From positions 8,545,185 to 8,609,184 of the forward strand of contig JAJEKV010000010.1 in assembly GCA_021234155.1 (NCBI GenBank): DNA of 64,000 nucleotides. Reading direction: 5' to 3'. This DNA is from Isoetes taiwanensis. Lineage: Eukaryota; Streptophyta; Lycopodiopsida; Isoetales; Isoetaceae. The notes below the pieces were generated by a model that saw nothing but the letters and a program-made list of their open reading frames with translations, did not search any database and was not told where the DNA came from. Below are positions 55,414-64,000 of the stretch, piece after piece (within the stretch, counting starts at the first letter, position 1; every line of letters starts with the position of its first letter). The position numbers were made by a program, and so were the translations under genes.

Positions 55414-55744
55414 TATGGCCCCAAAAGCTGGTGGGTTGAAGTTCAGGAAGAGCCATGCATCCGAATCTCCTGAGCAGGTTCCAGCTTGGCTTAAAGCCAT
55501 GGAAGACAAGTTGGAGGTGAAGTTTGACGATCTGAGTGGCCTTCTGGAGAGCAGGTTGCAGACTAAGATTGATGATCTGGGTAGCGCAAAAGCAGAAATT
55601 CTTGCGGCCCTGGAAACCAAGGTTTCATCTTTGCAGGAAGAAATTCAGCAGAAGAGCAAGAGAGCAAAAGCCCCTCTCTTAAAATTTCACGAAAATGTGA
55701 AACTGTATGATTGTTTGAATGAGTTGGAAGACTGCTTTTCTTGA
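55414..55744 (+). CDS. Short gag-like ORF of Y1
   Basis: MAPKAGGLKFRKSHASES opens the frame. A heptad-like helical stretch follows (WLKAMEDKLEVKFDDLSGLL, LQTKIDDLGSAKAEI, ALETKVSSLQEEIQQKS), then APLLKFHENVKLYDCLNELE, typical of the start of a retrotransposon gag core. A TGA at 55742-55744 is followed in the same frame by FERHLQSKTDPW, so the ORF is prematurely ended. Length 109 residues. Family uncertain (LTR retrotransposon gag is favoured). In the reading frame from 55295 the same protein has an upstream extension that is probably untranslated leader. Confidence 0.5.
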
Positions 55745-57467
55745 TTTGAGAGGCACTTGCAAAGCAAGACGGATCCCTGGATGCAACAGCCAAAGACATC
55801 ATAGCCAGAGGTAACTCTTTGATTTGTAAAAGGAAAAAAATAATATGCATCAGGGATAGGGAAGGGCCAAGAATTGCAGAATTCTATGAAATGGGGGAGT
55901 TTGGCCTTTTCGATTTCAAGAACAGCCCAAAAATAGGGCTCGATGGACCTGTGGTGACTCAGTCATAACCCTTTTAATATGTGTTGTCTTTATTCCTTCC
56001 GCCTGTTTGCATTTAACCCGCTTAAGAGCTTCCAGTGTTCCGGTATCTCGATTTGGGATTAACCTCAAGAGTTTTGGGAGTCCCGCCCATAATGGGGCTT
56101 TAAAAATGTTCTTTTTCATGGCCTTCTTGTGGTTGGAAGGAACAAACTTGTCTGTGTTTCAAAGGCTTGAGGAGCAGAGTTTCGGGAGGAAGGCTCCGCT
56201 TTATTAATAATGTTATTTTCGAAGAGTTAAGCTTGTTTCTTATTGTCTCGTTTTCATTACTTTAAGGAGCGAGTTTCGGGAAGAAGGCTCCTCTTTTAAT
56301 ACATTATTGTCCGGAATAGTTAAGCTTGTTTCTTAATGATTTATCCGCCTAATCGGCAATCTTGATTCAACGGCCGCATGTGTAGGTTCTTGTTTTTCTT
56401 GTTTCTTGTGTAGTTTCATCGCCTTCTATTGAAACAAAATGTTTTGGTAGATCCAAAGATTATTTGTCCGTCTCTAGCTGCCTTTTACATGTTTTTAGGC
56501 ATTTCTAGACACTTTCAAATGAGGTCTTCTGTTTGAGTTCTGCAACTTATTGTTTAACAATCTATTGTCATTCTTCTAGTCGACCATATGGGCTTCTTTA
56601 TCTTGTCGAAAGGCCATCCTGGATAATGGCAATCTGTGTATGCGGGAATGGCAGAATCCTTAGCATGTGTAGAAAATACTGGGGAATTCATTGAATGGAG
56701 AACTCGGAACTCTGTATTAAAGTCTCAGACGCAAGTTAAGCTGGAGTCATGCCATTTCTGCGGTGTTCTGGCCGCAGTTCATTGCCGTACCTTCCTGCTC
56801 CAGTTGCCTTGCCATGCCGCTGTCGGCAGGCGCTTCCCGCCTCTCACCTCGCCCTGTTCTTGTCTTACCCAGGCATCTCAAAGCTGGCCGCCTGGCTCTG
56901 CCGTCCATCTCTAAACGTAGCTACTTTACTTTATGTTGATCGAGGTTTTTTCTTGACCATTAACCGGAAGTTTCCTATGATTGGTAAATCTTAGCCTAAT
57001 ATAAATTAATACTTAACTAAACTTTCGAACCCATAACTAAGGTTTGTTATTATTCTATGCTTTTATAACTAAGGTTTTATTATCTTCTTAACCCATGTCT
57101 AAGGTTACCATGTTAAGCCTCCTTGGTCTCATAGAGGTTTTTCTTAAAGATGCTAGACGTAGCGATAGTGCTTGCCACCTTAACTTTTGGGTCGCCGACC
57201 GAGAGATCATCTATAATAAAGTTTTGTATGCCCTTTCTTTTTAGCTAGGTTTTTCCTTCCCCCATGGATGGTGCACCATAGAAATGGTTTTAGATTTGAA
57301 ACGTGAATAATATGTGGTCTTATAGCGGGTGGTCCTAGCACTCAGCTGCTAAGCTTCTTTCATTGTATGTGAGCAACTACTGACTCCTTGCCCTGTTTAA
57401 TGGATTTTATATTATTCCTGCCTCTGTTTCAGCATTCTTGTCCATGTCTCAGTAGTATTTCTAGAAA

Positions 57468-58296
57468 TGACGTTTTCCTTCGCTTTCAACGAATAGAAGG
57501 AAAACGAGGTTCTAGGAATACGGAGGCGATTAGCAGTTAGTTAGTTCTTCCCCTTTTTTCCCTATTTATATGCTTTCTCGTACGTTTCTCTCTCATCAGC
57601 TCTCTTGGTGCATTTCCTATCCTCCTCTTCCTTCTCCCTTGGTTTGGCCCACCCCCCCACCCTTCTCCCGCTTTTATGACTTGTTTGAAAACTAACTCTT
57701 TGTTGGAGGCTTGGTGCCTAGTTGGAGGCGAGCGCTGGTTGGTGGCCTAGTGCCCCGTTTGGGGCCTTGGTGCCCGGTTGGGGCCTGGATGCCCCGGTTG
57801 AGGCTTTTTTGTGCTTGGTTGGGGCCTTTGTGCCTGGTTGAGGCCGGTGCGCCTAGTGGAAGGCTTGGTGCCTAGTTGGAAGCCTTGGTGGCTGGATGGC
57901 CTTGGTGGCCTTTGGTTTGTCTTCTTTTGTGTATGCAGGGTTTAGCGTGGCTGTTTGGAGGAGGGCTCTGGATTCGGAGCACAAGATGAAGATCAATGGA
58001 GAAGACAATTCAAACATGTTTCGTCTTTGGCAATTTCTTTGTTGTAATGTATTTTCACCCAGTAAGGCTAGTCAGCATGAGGGTACAATATCTATTATGT
58101 TTTTGGACCTAGCATCGGTTAGTGATCCCATTATTGTCAGGGTTTTTCCTCGAAAACCCGAAAGGGCGAGGTTTTTTAATCCCGGCCATAATGGTTTCAC
58201 TAGCTTGCTATCTGTATGTACTTGTTTTGGTTATCAAGGAGATGCCCATGAGCAGCATTAGAGCATTCTTGTCCATGTCTAGCCGTAGTATTTCTA
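57468..58296 (+). mobile_element. Insertion Y2, 0.8 kb, sharing ends with Y1
   Basis: The first ~190 bp (57468-57650) repeat the start of Y1 with only a few differences. The end (GCATTCTTGTCCATGTCT...GTAGTATTTCT, 58263-58295) repeats the end of Y1 at 57432-57462. The middle is unrelated and contains a minisatellite. AGAAA precedes it, and AGAAGCAGCAG (the H3 exon) follows. It also contains GGGTTTTTCCTCGAAAACCC and GGCGAGGTTTTTTAATCCC at 58139-58183, a motif common in plant LTRs. Confidence 0.5.
57699..57915. repeat. G/T-rich minisatellite, ~20-bp unit
   Basis: About ten degenerate copies of GTTGGGGCCTTGGTGCCT-like units (variants GAGGCTTGGTGCCTAGTT, GGGGCCTTTGTGCCTGGTT) within Y2. Confidence 0.85.
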
Positions 58297-58483
58297 GAAG
58301 CAGCAGAGATGGAGGCCGTGCAACACTTCGAAGATTCACTGGCATGCACGGTCCATGCAAAAAGAGTCACGCTTCAGCCAAAGGACATGAGATTGGCTAA
58401 ATACATCAAGAGGACAGATAAATAGAACAGAAGCTACTTTTCGTAACTGACAGGCTTATATGTAGTGTATGAAAATTTTGAAG

Positions 58484-58489
58484 AATAAA
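58484..58489 (+). terminator. Polyadenylation signal of the H3-like copy
   Basis: AATAAA, about 60 bp after the stop codon at 58423-58425. The position is plausible for a plant 3' end; cleavage sites are not visible from sequence. Confidence 0.3.
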
Positions 58490-58565
58490 GATATGTAGTC
58501 GTTTAAAAATGTGTATTTCATTAGGTACAGTATTAGATCTGGAGCAAATGCGACATTTTGGCCAA

Positions 58566-58844
58566 CACCTCCAAGAGTGCGCCAGAGCATAGTTAGGTCC
58601 CAACCTAACCCCCTCCTCGCGCACTCTTAGAGTGATCCAGCCAACTGGGCCCTTGATTAGCCCTACTTGCTCCAAACGTAGTAAATAAACAAAGAAACTT
58701 GCATTTAGGAAGAAAATTAATAGAAATTTACCCTTCCAGCTGGTTCTTGGCATCCATTAGGCATAGATAGACCAACACCTCCAAGAGTGCGCCAGAGGCC
58801 ACTTAGGTCCCAACCTAACACCCTCCTCGCGCACTCTTAGAGGC
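58566..58844. repeat. Leader repeats with ~68-nt hairpins, copies 4-5
   Basis: Copies at 58566-58634 and 58776-58844 (210 bp apart) start CACCTCCAAGAGTGCGCC and end GCGCACTCTTAGAG, with inner TTAGGTCCCAACCTAA. They are the same family as 53129-53410, in the same orientation, and lie just after the H3-like 3' end. Text after copy 5 (ATAACTTGAGCTACAGAGCT) continues the leader-like style. Confidence 0.85.
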
Positions 58845-58849
58845 GTCCG

Positions 58850-61800
58850 ATTTTTCAAACCCCATAACTTGAGCTACAGAGCTCCAAATCGCCTGAAATT
58901 TGTTGCAATAGGACCGTTAGACAGCCTAGAATCCATTTATGACCTCAAATTAGGCTAGAAATGTCAAACTTCAGCTCAAAATGACTAAAATTGCTCAAAC
59001 CCTTGAATTGTTTTTCCAAACTGTGGTTTGTAGGTAAATAGAAGCATACCCCATTAGTACCTCACAAGTATTGCTCTCGGCTCAAAGCTGATGCCTTACT
59101 CCTAGATAGAAGTGCCCAAGAACACCCCTTTATTATAGTCATCTAGACCTCAGCATAGCAACCCAAGTCCAACTGTTGGTACATCACCTCTGCTTATGCC
59201 AAAGGCATAAACCTTGACCTAATTTTGTGTCCTTCTAATAGAGTTTGACCTATACAAAAACCATTGACACTCCCTATTGCCGGGATACCTAGAAAGGAGC
59301 TAGAGTCTAGAGCTGCCCAAGTCACTCCATGTGTAGAGATTGGACTCCCCCAAACCAACTTTGCTAGGACCTTAGAGTATGCCTCAAACATCATGGAGGT
59401 TTTGCAAAAAAAAACCCTCATTTCATGCCATACCACACATCCTAATGTCCATAGACTTGGAGATTATAGATATGTCTCGATAATCTTTGCCGAGCCATCT
59501 TGCTTGCTTATAGAGCCCAAAATGTTGTAGGAGAGCCCTTCAAGTAGACCCTTAGACTCTAGGATATCACAGAAGGCTTTTCGAAGGACGGGGCCAGAGC
59601 CACGTAAGAGCTAGAGGCGCAACTCCTTGAAGACATCAAGGTCCCAAACATGTACGGGGGCATGCATAAGGAGAGGAGATCGAAAAGGCGGACCCAAGAG
59701 AGGGAAGCACAACGACAAACACCTCAACCGACAAAAGAGTAGAACAGGACACCACCGGCCTATCATCAATCTTCATCAAATGGGAAGAATATTCGGTAAC
59801 CAACCGCATCAAGAATCTTCTAGATGTCAACCTCCCGGCTACCACGTCCACGAGCTCACATCGAAGAGGCGATCTCGGCCTTCACCCATTTCGGCGCACA
59901 TGAGTTTCAAATGGAAGAACGCAAGGCAGCAAAATACAGTTAGACAACAATGCCACGTTAGCATCACGAGCTAGGGCGAGAGGGCATAATCTTCCGTCGA
60001 GGAGAGAAGTCATGGCGACACAGGAGCGTATAGAAAGCAAAGGAAGGGCGACTTTACTAAATCCAGCCAAGGAGTGCGAGACTTCGAATGGATAGGATCC
60101 AAGGGACGGAGGAGACGACCTAGCCAACAGGTACAAGTCACCAATGGCGACTAGAAGGAGCCATGGTAGGGGCAATGGAGATTACCACACTTCCAGGCAC
60201 AGGAGAGGCACCTCGGAACGAAGCAAAACCCAAGCAACAGGAGTCGCACTCAGAAATTCAACCTACGGAGGAATGACAATGCCTGCCTACCGACCACGAT
60301 CTCAAAGCTTCGAAGACATTCAAGAACGCCCGACTGCAATAGCCAGGGGATCAACCGATCAATGGCACCGCACATCGGCAACCTTGCAACGACACACTGC
60401 ATAGAGGGACAAAGGTCAGGAACTAAAAGCAGGGGAAGTGCTAGCAACCGACTTCTTCCACAAGCTCCCTAGAGGCAACAGGAGGATCAAAACTGACGGG
60501 CACAATCAAAGCCACCGGAGGGTACCTCAAGACAAGAAGACAGCATAACACTAAGGAACATGACAATGTCCAAGCCATGTGACTGAGGGGATCAAACAAG
60601 GAAGATTGGACGCCGATGGAGAAGCAATTAGGTGAGCGAGGCGAGCCGATAACTTGCACGGGACTTGCATGCAACTTAGGTGAACCAATGATGGACGATT
60701 CAAAGAACAACTCCGCAGAAGAGAACAACTCCGAGGAGTATAACCAAAGGAAGCGCCAAGACCTCAAGAGCCTCAAATAGCTTCAAGTATCGTGAAGGGG
60801 GGGAACAATTACGGCCCGAGAACGTAATCGGGGAGGCGGGCCAAATGTCGAAGCATCAACGACCAAAGACACCTTTAGTTAGAATGTGAGGCAAAGCGTG
60901 TTGTGCCATGGTCGACAAACATCGGAGGGCCCAAGTATATCAACAAGTACCCCTAATAATGGTGACGTACAAATAGGGAGGATATAGATCGTCAACACCA
61001 AGCCACCGGAGGAACACCGATGACATTACCAAGGAGTAGGTGTGCAACTCGAAGGGAGGCACAAGGGGACTTAATAGCTCTATTGGTAATTGTAATTATG
61101 TAAGCTATATGCTTTGCATATATAGTTCCCTTTGTTATTTCTTCCCTCCCATAGCGTAACAAATCAAACGAAGAGATGTCAGCCAATTTGCAGGGGTGAA
61201 GCAATCAACATCTTCAACACTCTTCGGGCAACGCGATAACGACAAGAGGACTCGATGTATGAGACGTCGATGAAGTCGAGGAAACAATATCGGATATAGA
61301 GTCGCCCTTTAGCCGCCAAGACAAAAGAGTTCAAGATGAAAGATCTTTTTCAATCCAAGACCACCTTCGGGCTTTTGAAAAGCGGCATGGAAGATTTCAA
61401 GTGACCAACTACACCATCAAAGACCAGCAAGGAGAGGCTTCCAAACGAACAAAGTCAACCTCTACATCAAGAGGAGCCACTTTCAAGGAGACCGACGTGT
61501 CGGCGACTTCGAAAAGAACGTTACCTTGCTACTTCAAGCGTGCAATCCAGTGGATGAGCTTCTAGCAAGCTCAAGGATCCAAGTCCATGGGGCCTAGTAG
61601 GTTAAATGTATGGATGGTAACATCCACATTGGGATTAGAAGGCATTTTTTTTTAGATATTCTCGCGAAGGATTGCCCAATATTGAGCTAAGCGTCAAGTA
61701 TTGGGAAGGAAACACATAAGAGTAACTAAAATTATACAAGATTGTTAACAGACATCCAACATATTGAAACCACTTGGTGAGATTGATCACCTCGCTAAGA

Positions 61801-62240
61801 AGGAATCATTACTAGGATAATTGTTGACCATGTATAAATCTAGTACCTCCAAAGAATAATCCAACCGAAAGAAAAGAAGTAATCTAACAAGTCCGGCCAA
61901 CTTGTTACGATGACATCAATTCGATTGGTAGGAATATTCCAAGAGTTTAAATAACTAAGAAAGGGGGAATCTCTAGAATATAAAAGAATAGTACATGCAA
62001 GGTACATCTAAAATAAGAATTATAGTAATCAAATAGTCTTTTGAGACAAAAAAAATTGTCATGATGACAAAACCTTGTGGTTTAGAATCGTTCTAACTAA
62101 GTAGGTAACCCATAACTATATTGAAATAAATGGTAACATAATATGTGCATCCATCTTAGATGGTTATATATGTTAGCTAAGGCTAGTAAATTAATGCGCT
62201 AAGTAAGAAGCATATAACCTCTTAAGGGGAGAGAATAGAT
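58850..62240. other. Unassigned, purine-rich in its middle
   Basis: From about 59560 to 61600 the plus strand is rich in A and G and carries broken frames with basic and glutamine-rich text (for example KERRSKRRTQERGKHNDKH near 59668). This could be a decayed gag or pol, but no domain is certain. GAAGGGGGGGAACAA at about 60795 would suit a polypurine tract, and a TATA-like GCATATATAGTTCCC is near 61116, but no LTR pair was found. Confidence 0.3.
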
Positions 62241-62262
62241 ATGACGTTGTGTACAACGTCAT
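62241..62262. repeat. Short palindrome
   Basis: ATGACGTTG and CAACGTCAT are exact inverted copies around a 4-base centre (TGTA). It contains two TGACGT elements of the bZIP-binding type in opposite orientation, but no gene start is nearby. Confidence 0.7.
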
Positions 62263-63362
62263 TGAAGGGGTGCAGGACCATTTTTCTTTTCGAAGAAAGT
62301 GGGAGGGCTCAATCTTATGATTGAACGCATTTGTATCGAATTGACCGAATTAGAATAGAGAGTTCACTCCCAATGCAATGGCCGGCGAATAGAGCGTAAG
62401 ATAGATAGATACCTTAGTGCTTTCGGGAGGCCTTCAACGTCGCGAGGCCCGGCGTAGTAGCTAACTACACCAATGAAGTGGAGCAAAACTATGGGAGCAA
62501 TGCAACGACCAAGTCATCTCCAAATTACTCAACGCCAGCTCAATGGGTGGATGCGTTCTAGCCTTAGGTAAGGTGTGCGCATGTATGATAAGCTTTAATG
62601 TGTCTTATAGATAAGTTAAATATAGATCCTATAACTACATAGAAATTGCTGAACGTATATGTATCGTACGGAAATAAGTTAAATAACAACGATAATGTAA
62701 GTTAATGCATAAATATTACGTTAAGGTAATTATGTTAATCACATGCATTAAAGGGAGCCAGCAAAAAAAAAAAAAAAATCGGCTCAGGCATGTCGATTTG
62801 TGTTTAGATTAATTTCATGTGTAGTTAAGTATAATCTACGCATGCAACCTATGAGGTAAGGGTTGCATGCGTTGCTACCGATGATGAGATTACTACGGTG
62901 ATCTCTAGGGCATGGTGTAATGTCAATGTAGGCATGACCGCGTTTCCGCTTGGATGAGTGGAAGGTAGATTAGAAAGTCTACCTCTGTTCCACGGAGGTA
63001 GACGACCTCGAGAGAAAGGAGGTCATTCAGGAATGCATTGATAGGAAAAGCACCTCTAGCCCCATATATGCTTTGATAGGAGGAATCGCCTTCACCCATA
63101 TACCTGAAGGACCTATCCTCCACGCCGGGCAACTAGGGTGTAGGCATGAGCGCATATATAGGCATATAGGCTACATTGTCTCCACGGCCATAATGGAAGA
63201 TTCACCCTCTTCCTACGCCCGGAGATTAGCCATGCATCCATGTAGATAGGTGGGGTGGTCGCCATATAACCAAAATTTTATTAATAATTAAAATGGTTCT
63301 AACGTAGTGACGACACTGCGGCAGGCCAATAGAGCTCCTGAGGGAGGCGGAGGTCGAGCTAC
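62263..63362. other. No gene seen; AT-rich with small inverted motifs
   Basis: Includes an A-run at 62762-62779, several GGTAGA/TCTACC inverted pairs between 62965 and 63005, and ATTACGTTAAGGTAAT at about 62726, an outlying copy of the palindrome found in the tandem repeat to the right. Confidence 0.35.
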
Positions 63363-64000
63363 GAGACTTGCAACACAAATTTTGTTATAATGTGATGCAA
63401 GGGATGAAGAGTACCTTAGAAGTGTAAATTTTGTATGGAATTGATAAACTTTGATAAACTTAAATATTGTATTAAGTAAGGGCAATAATTACCTTGCGTG
63501 GATTAGAATAGAATAATTACCTTGCGTGGATTAAGTTATGAAGTCATAAGTTAATTCGATAATAAAATAGTACAGTAATGTCTTAAACATTACCTTAGAG
63601 TAATTCTAATAATTAAGATAGTAAGTGTGTAATTATAGATATTGTAAAATTAATACAGGATTTTAAGGTGCGGAGACTTGCAACACAAATTTTGTTGGAA
63701 TGTGTTGCAAGGTATACGAAAGTGTTAAATTGTGATAAACTAAATGTTGTGATAACAGAAACTAATAAGTACCTTGTTTTAATAGAAGTTACGATTCGAC
63801 AAGTTATTCGATAATGTAATGGCGTAATAATGATTTAAAAATATTACCTTAAGGTAATCCTAATAAATGTGTAAGTATTATAGTAGTATATCGTATGCAT
63901 CAGGTTGATTGCGGGGCGAAGAGCCCAAGGTGGGGAGACTCTCACGCTTTGCGACAAACATCAATTCAAGGTGGGGAGAATGTGGCGTTCGGCGATAACA
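63363..64000. repeat. Tandem repeat, ~311-bp unit, continuing past the right edge
   Basis: GAGACTTGCAACACAAATTTTGTT occurs near 63363 and 63674. Both units then share GTGATAAACT-type text, GATTCGA(T)AA, and a block around ATTACCTTAAGGTAAT (perfect 16-bp palindrome at 63843-63858; ATTACCTTAGAGTAAT in the left unit). Sequence after 63915 (GGTGGGGAGACT...) may start the next unit. A smaller direct repeat, AATAATTACCTTGCGTGGATTA, occurs twice near 63484-63535. Confidence 0.75.

Larger units (their letters stand above)
54859..57462 (+). mobile_element. Insertion Y1 in the H3 fold, 2.6 kb, unclassified retroelement
   Basis: Starts TGACGTTTTCCTTCG right after ...CTTTACAAGAAA and ends near GTAGTATTTCT at 57462, followed by AGAAA and a second related element. 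Its first ~190 bp are nearly identical to those of Y2 (57468). They contain an imperfect stem (GTTTTCCTTCG/CGAATAGAAGGAAAAC) and a TATA-like CTATTTATATGC at 54952-54963 before CT-rich text, i.e. a promoter. Its last ~35 bp match the end of Y2. It has a gag-like ORF at 55414. The interior from 55750 to 57430 shows no further recognisable domain. Confidence 0.55.
53835..58425 (+). pseudogene. Divergent histone H3-like gene, frame-broken and split by insertions
   Basis: Three pieces can be recognised. (1) ATG at 53835 gives MARAKRTPPK up to a GT donor at 53865 (AAG|GTAAGC). It resembles the H3 start MARTKQTARK, with K4 and K9 positions kept. (2) 54695-54858 gives, with several single-base deletions, ALR..., FLIPRAAFRRFVR, EILWDFDPNKR, then VTNDMLLALQE: the H3 alpha-N, alpha-1, loop and start of alpha-2. 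(3) 58297-58425 gives EAAEMEAVQHFEDSLACTV, then HAKRVTLQPKDMRLAKYI and the stop: the rest of alpha-2 to the C-terminus. Pieces 2 and 3 meet exactly in LQE-AAE and have canonical H3 spacing, so loop 1 is not lengthened as in many centromeric H3s. An AATAAA lies at 58484. The surroundings are lysine-rich, so the middle of the N-tail is uncertain. A relic of an H3 variant gene. Confidence 0.7.

Noticed and set aside
54859-57650. The two ~190-bp repeats as simple LTRs of one element
   Set aside because: The right repeat is followed by sequence unrelated to a target duplication, while shared 3' ends at 57462 and 58296 and AGAA at each junction fit two insertions with common ends better. An LTR origin of the 190 bp is not excluded.
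53835-58425. Centromeric H3 (CENH3) identity
   Set aside because: The sequence is divergent, but loop 1 has the canonical length and the C-terminus is not extended. The N-tail cannot be read reliably, so only H3-like is claimed.
58850-61600. Gag or pol genes in the purine-rich region
   Set aside because: Only basic, stop-interrupted text is visible. No zinc knuckle, RT, integrase or protease motif could be found, and no LTR pair.

Overview
The window looks like nuclear DNA of a land plant with a repeat-rich genome. The evidence is one intact intron-containing gene of a plant lipid-acyltransferase family, plant-type LTR retrotransposons whose primer-binding sites match plant tRNA ends, LINEs, tRNA-derived SINEs, DNA transposons, and the absence of any compact operon-like coding. 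The lineage cannot be fixed from the sequence alone.

Layout. 1-1642 holds the decayed 3' half of a Ty3/gypsy pol gene. 1643-12800 is mostly non-coding and carries local duplications, a long foldback (6711-8385) whose arms each contain an exon-like segment, and a Helitron-like 3' terminus at 12801-12828. 12830-26700 is a pyrimidine-rich, degenerate tandem-repeat tract. It is interrupted by a 9.6-kb Ty3-type LTR retrotransposon (14689-24315, target duplication CAGTG) that has lost most of its reverse transcriptase but keeps its integrase triad. 27148-27915 looks like a CACTA-type subterminal repeat end. 27916-31078 is a deleted minus-strand Ty3 element, and 31100-33490 is a very decayed plus-strand Ty3 element.

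33500-44430 is a multi-layer nest. A minus-strand LINE was hit by a plus-strand LINE (target duplication AACCAATGTT). A Ty1/copia element (35006-42323, target duplication AGGAT) then landed next to it, and the copia was hit by a hAT-like DNA transposon (36548-37800) and by a tRNA-derived SINE (about 39473-39672).

45716-50371 (minus strand) is the only intact host gene: 14 exons encoding a 567-residue lysophospholipid acyltransferase with C-terminal EF-hands (LPEAT2/LPCAT type). All exon phases join without a frameshift or premature stop, so the sequence in this stretch is reliable. The gene is bounded on its upstream side by a 1.5-kb LTR (51358-52901) of the same family as the minus-strand element at 27916-31078.

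Right of that LTR, 53129-58844 holds the most unusual structure. A divergent histone H3-like gene copy, frame-broken by several single-base deletions, is split inside the second histone-fold helix by two tandem insertions. These share their 5' ~190 bp and 3' ~35 bp and are joined by AGAA at all three junctions. The whole locus is bracketed by the same ~68-nt hairpin repeats. 59000-64000 is unassigned apart from palindromes and a ~311-bp tandem repeat running off the right edge.
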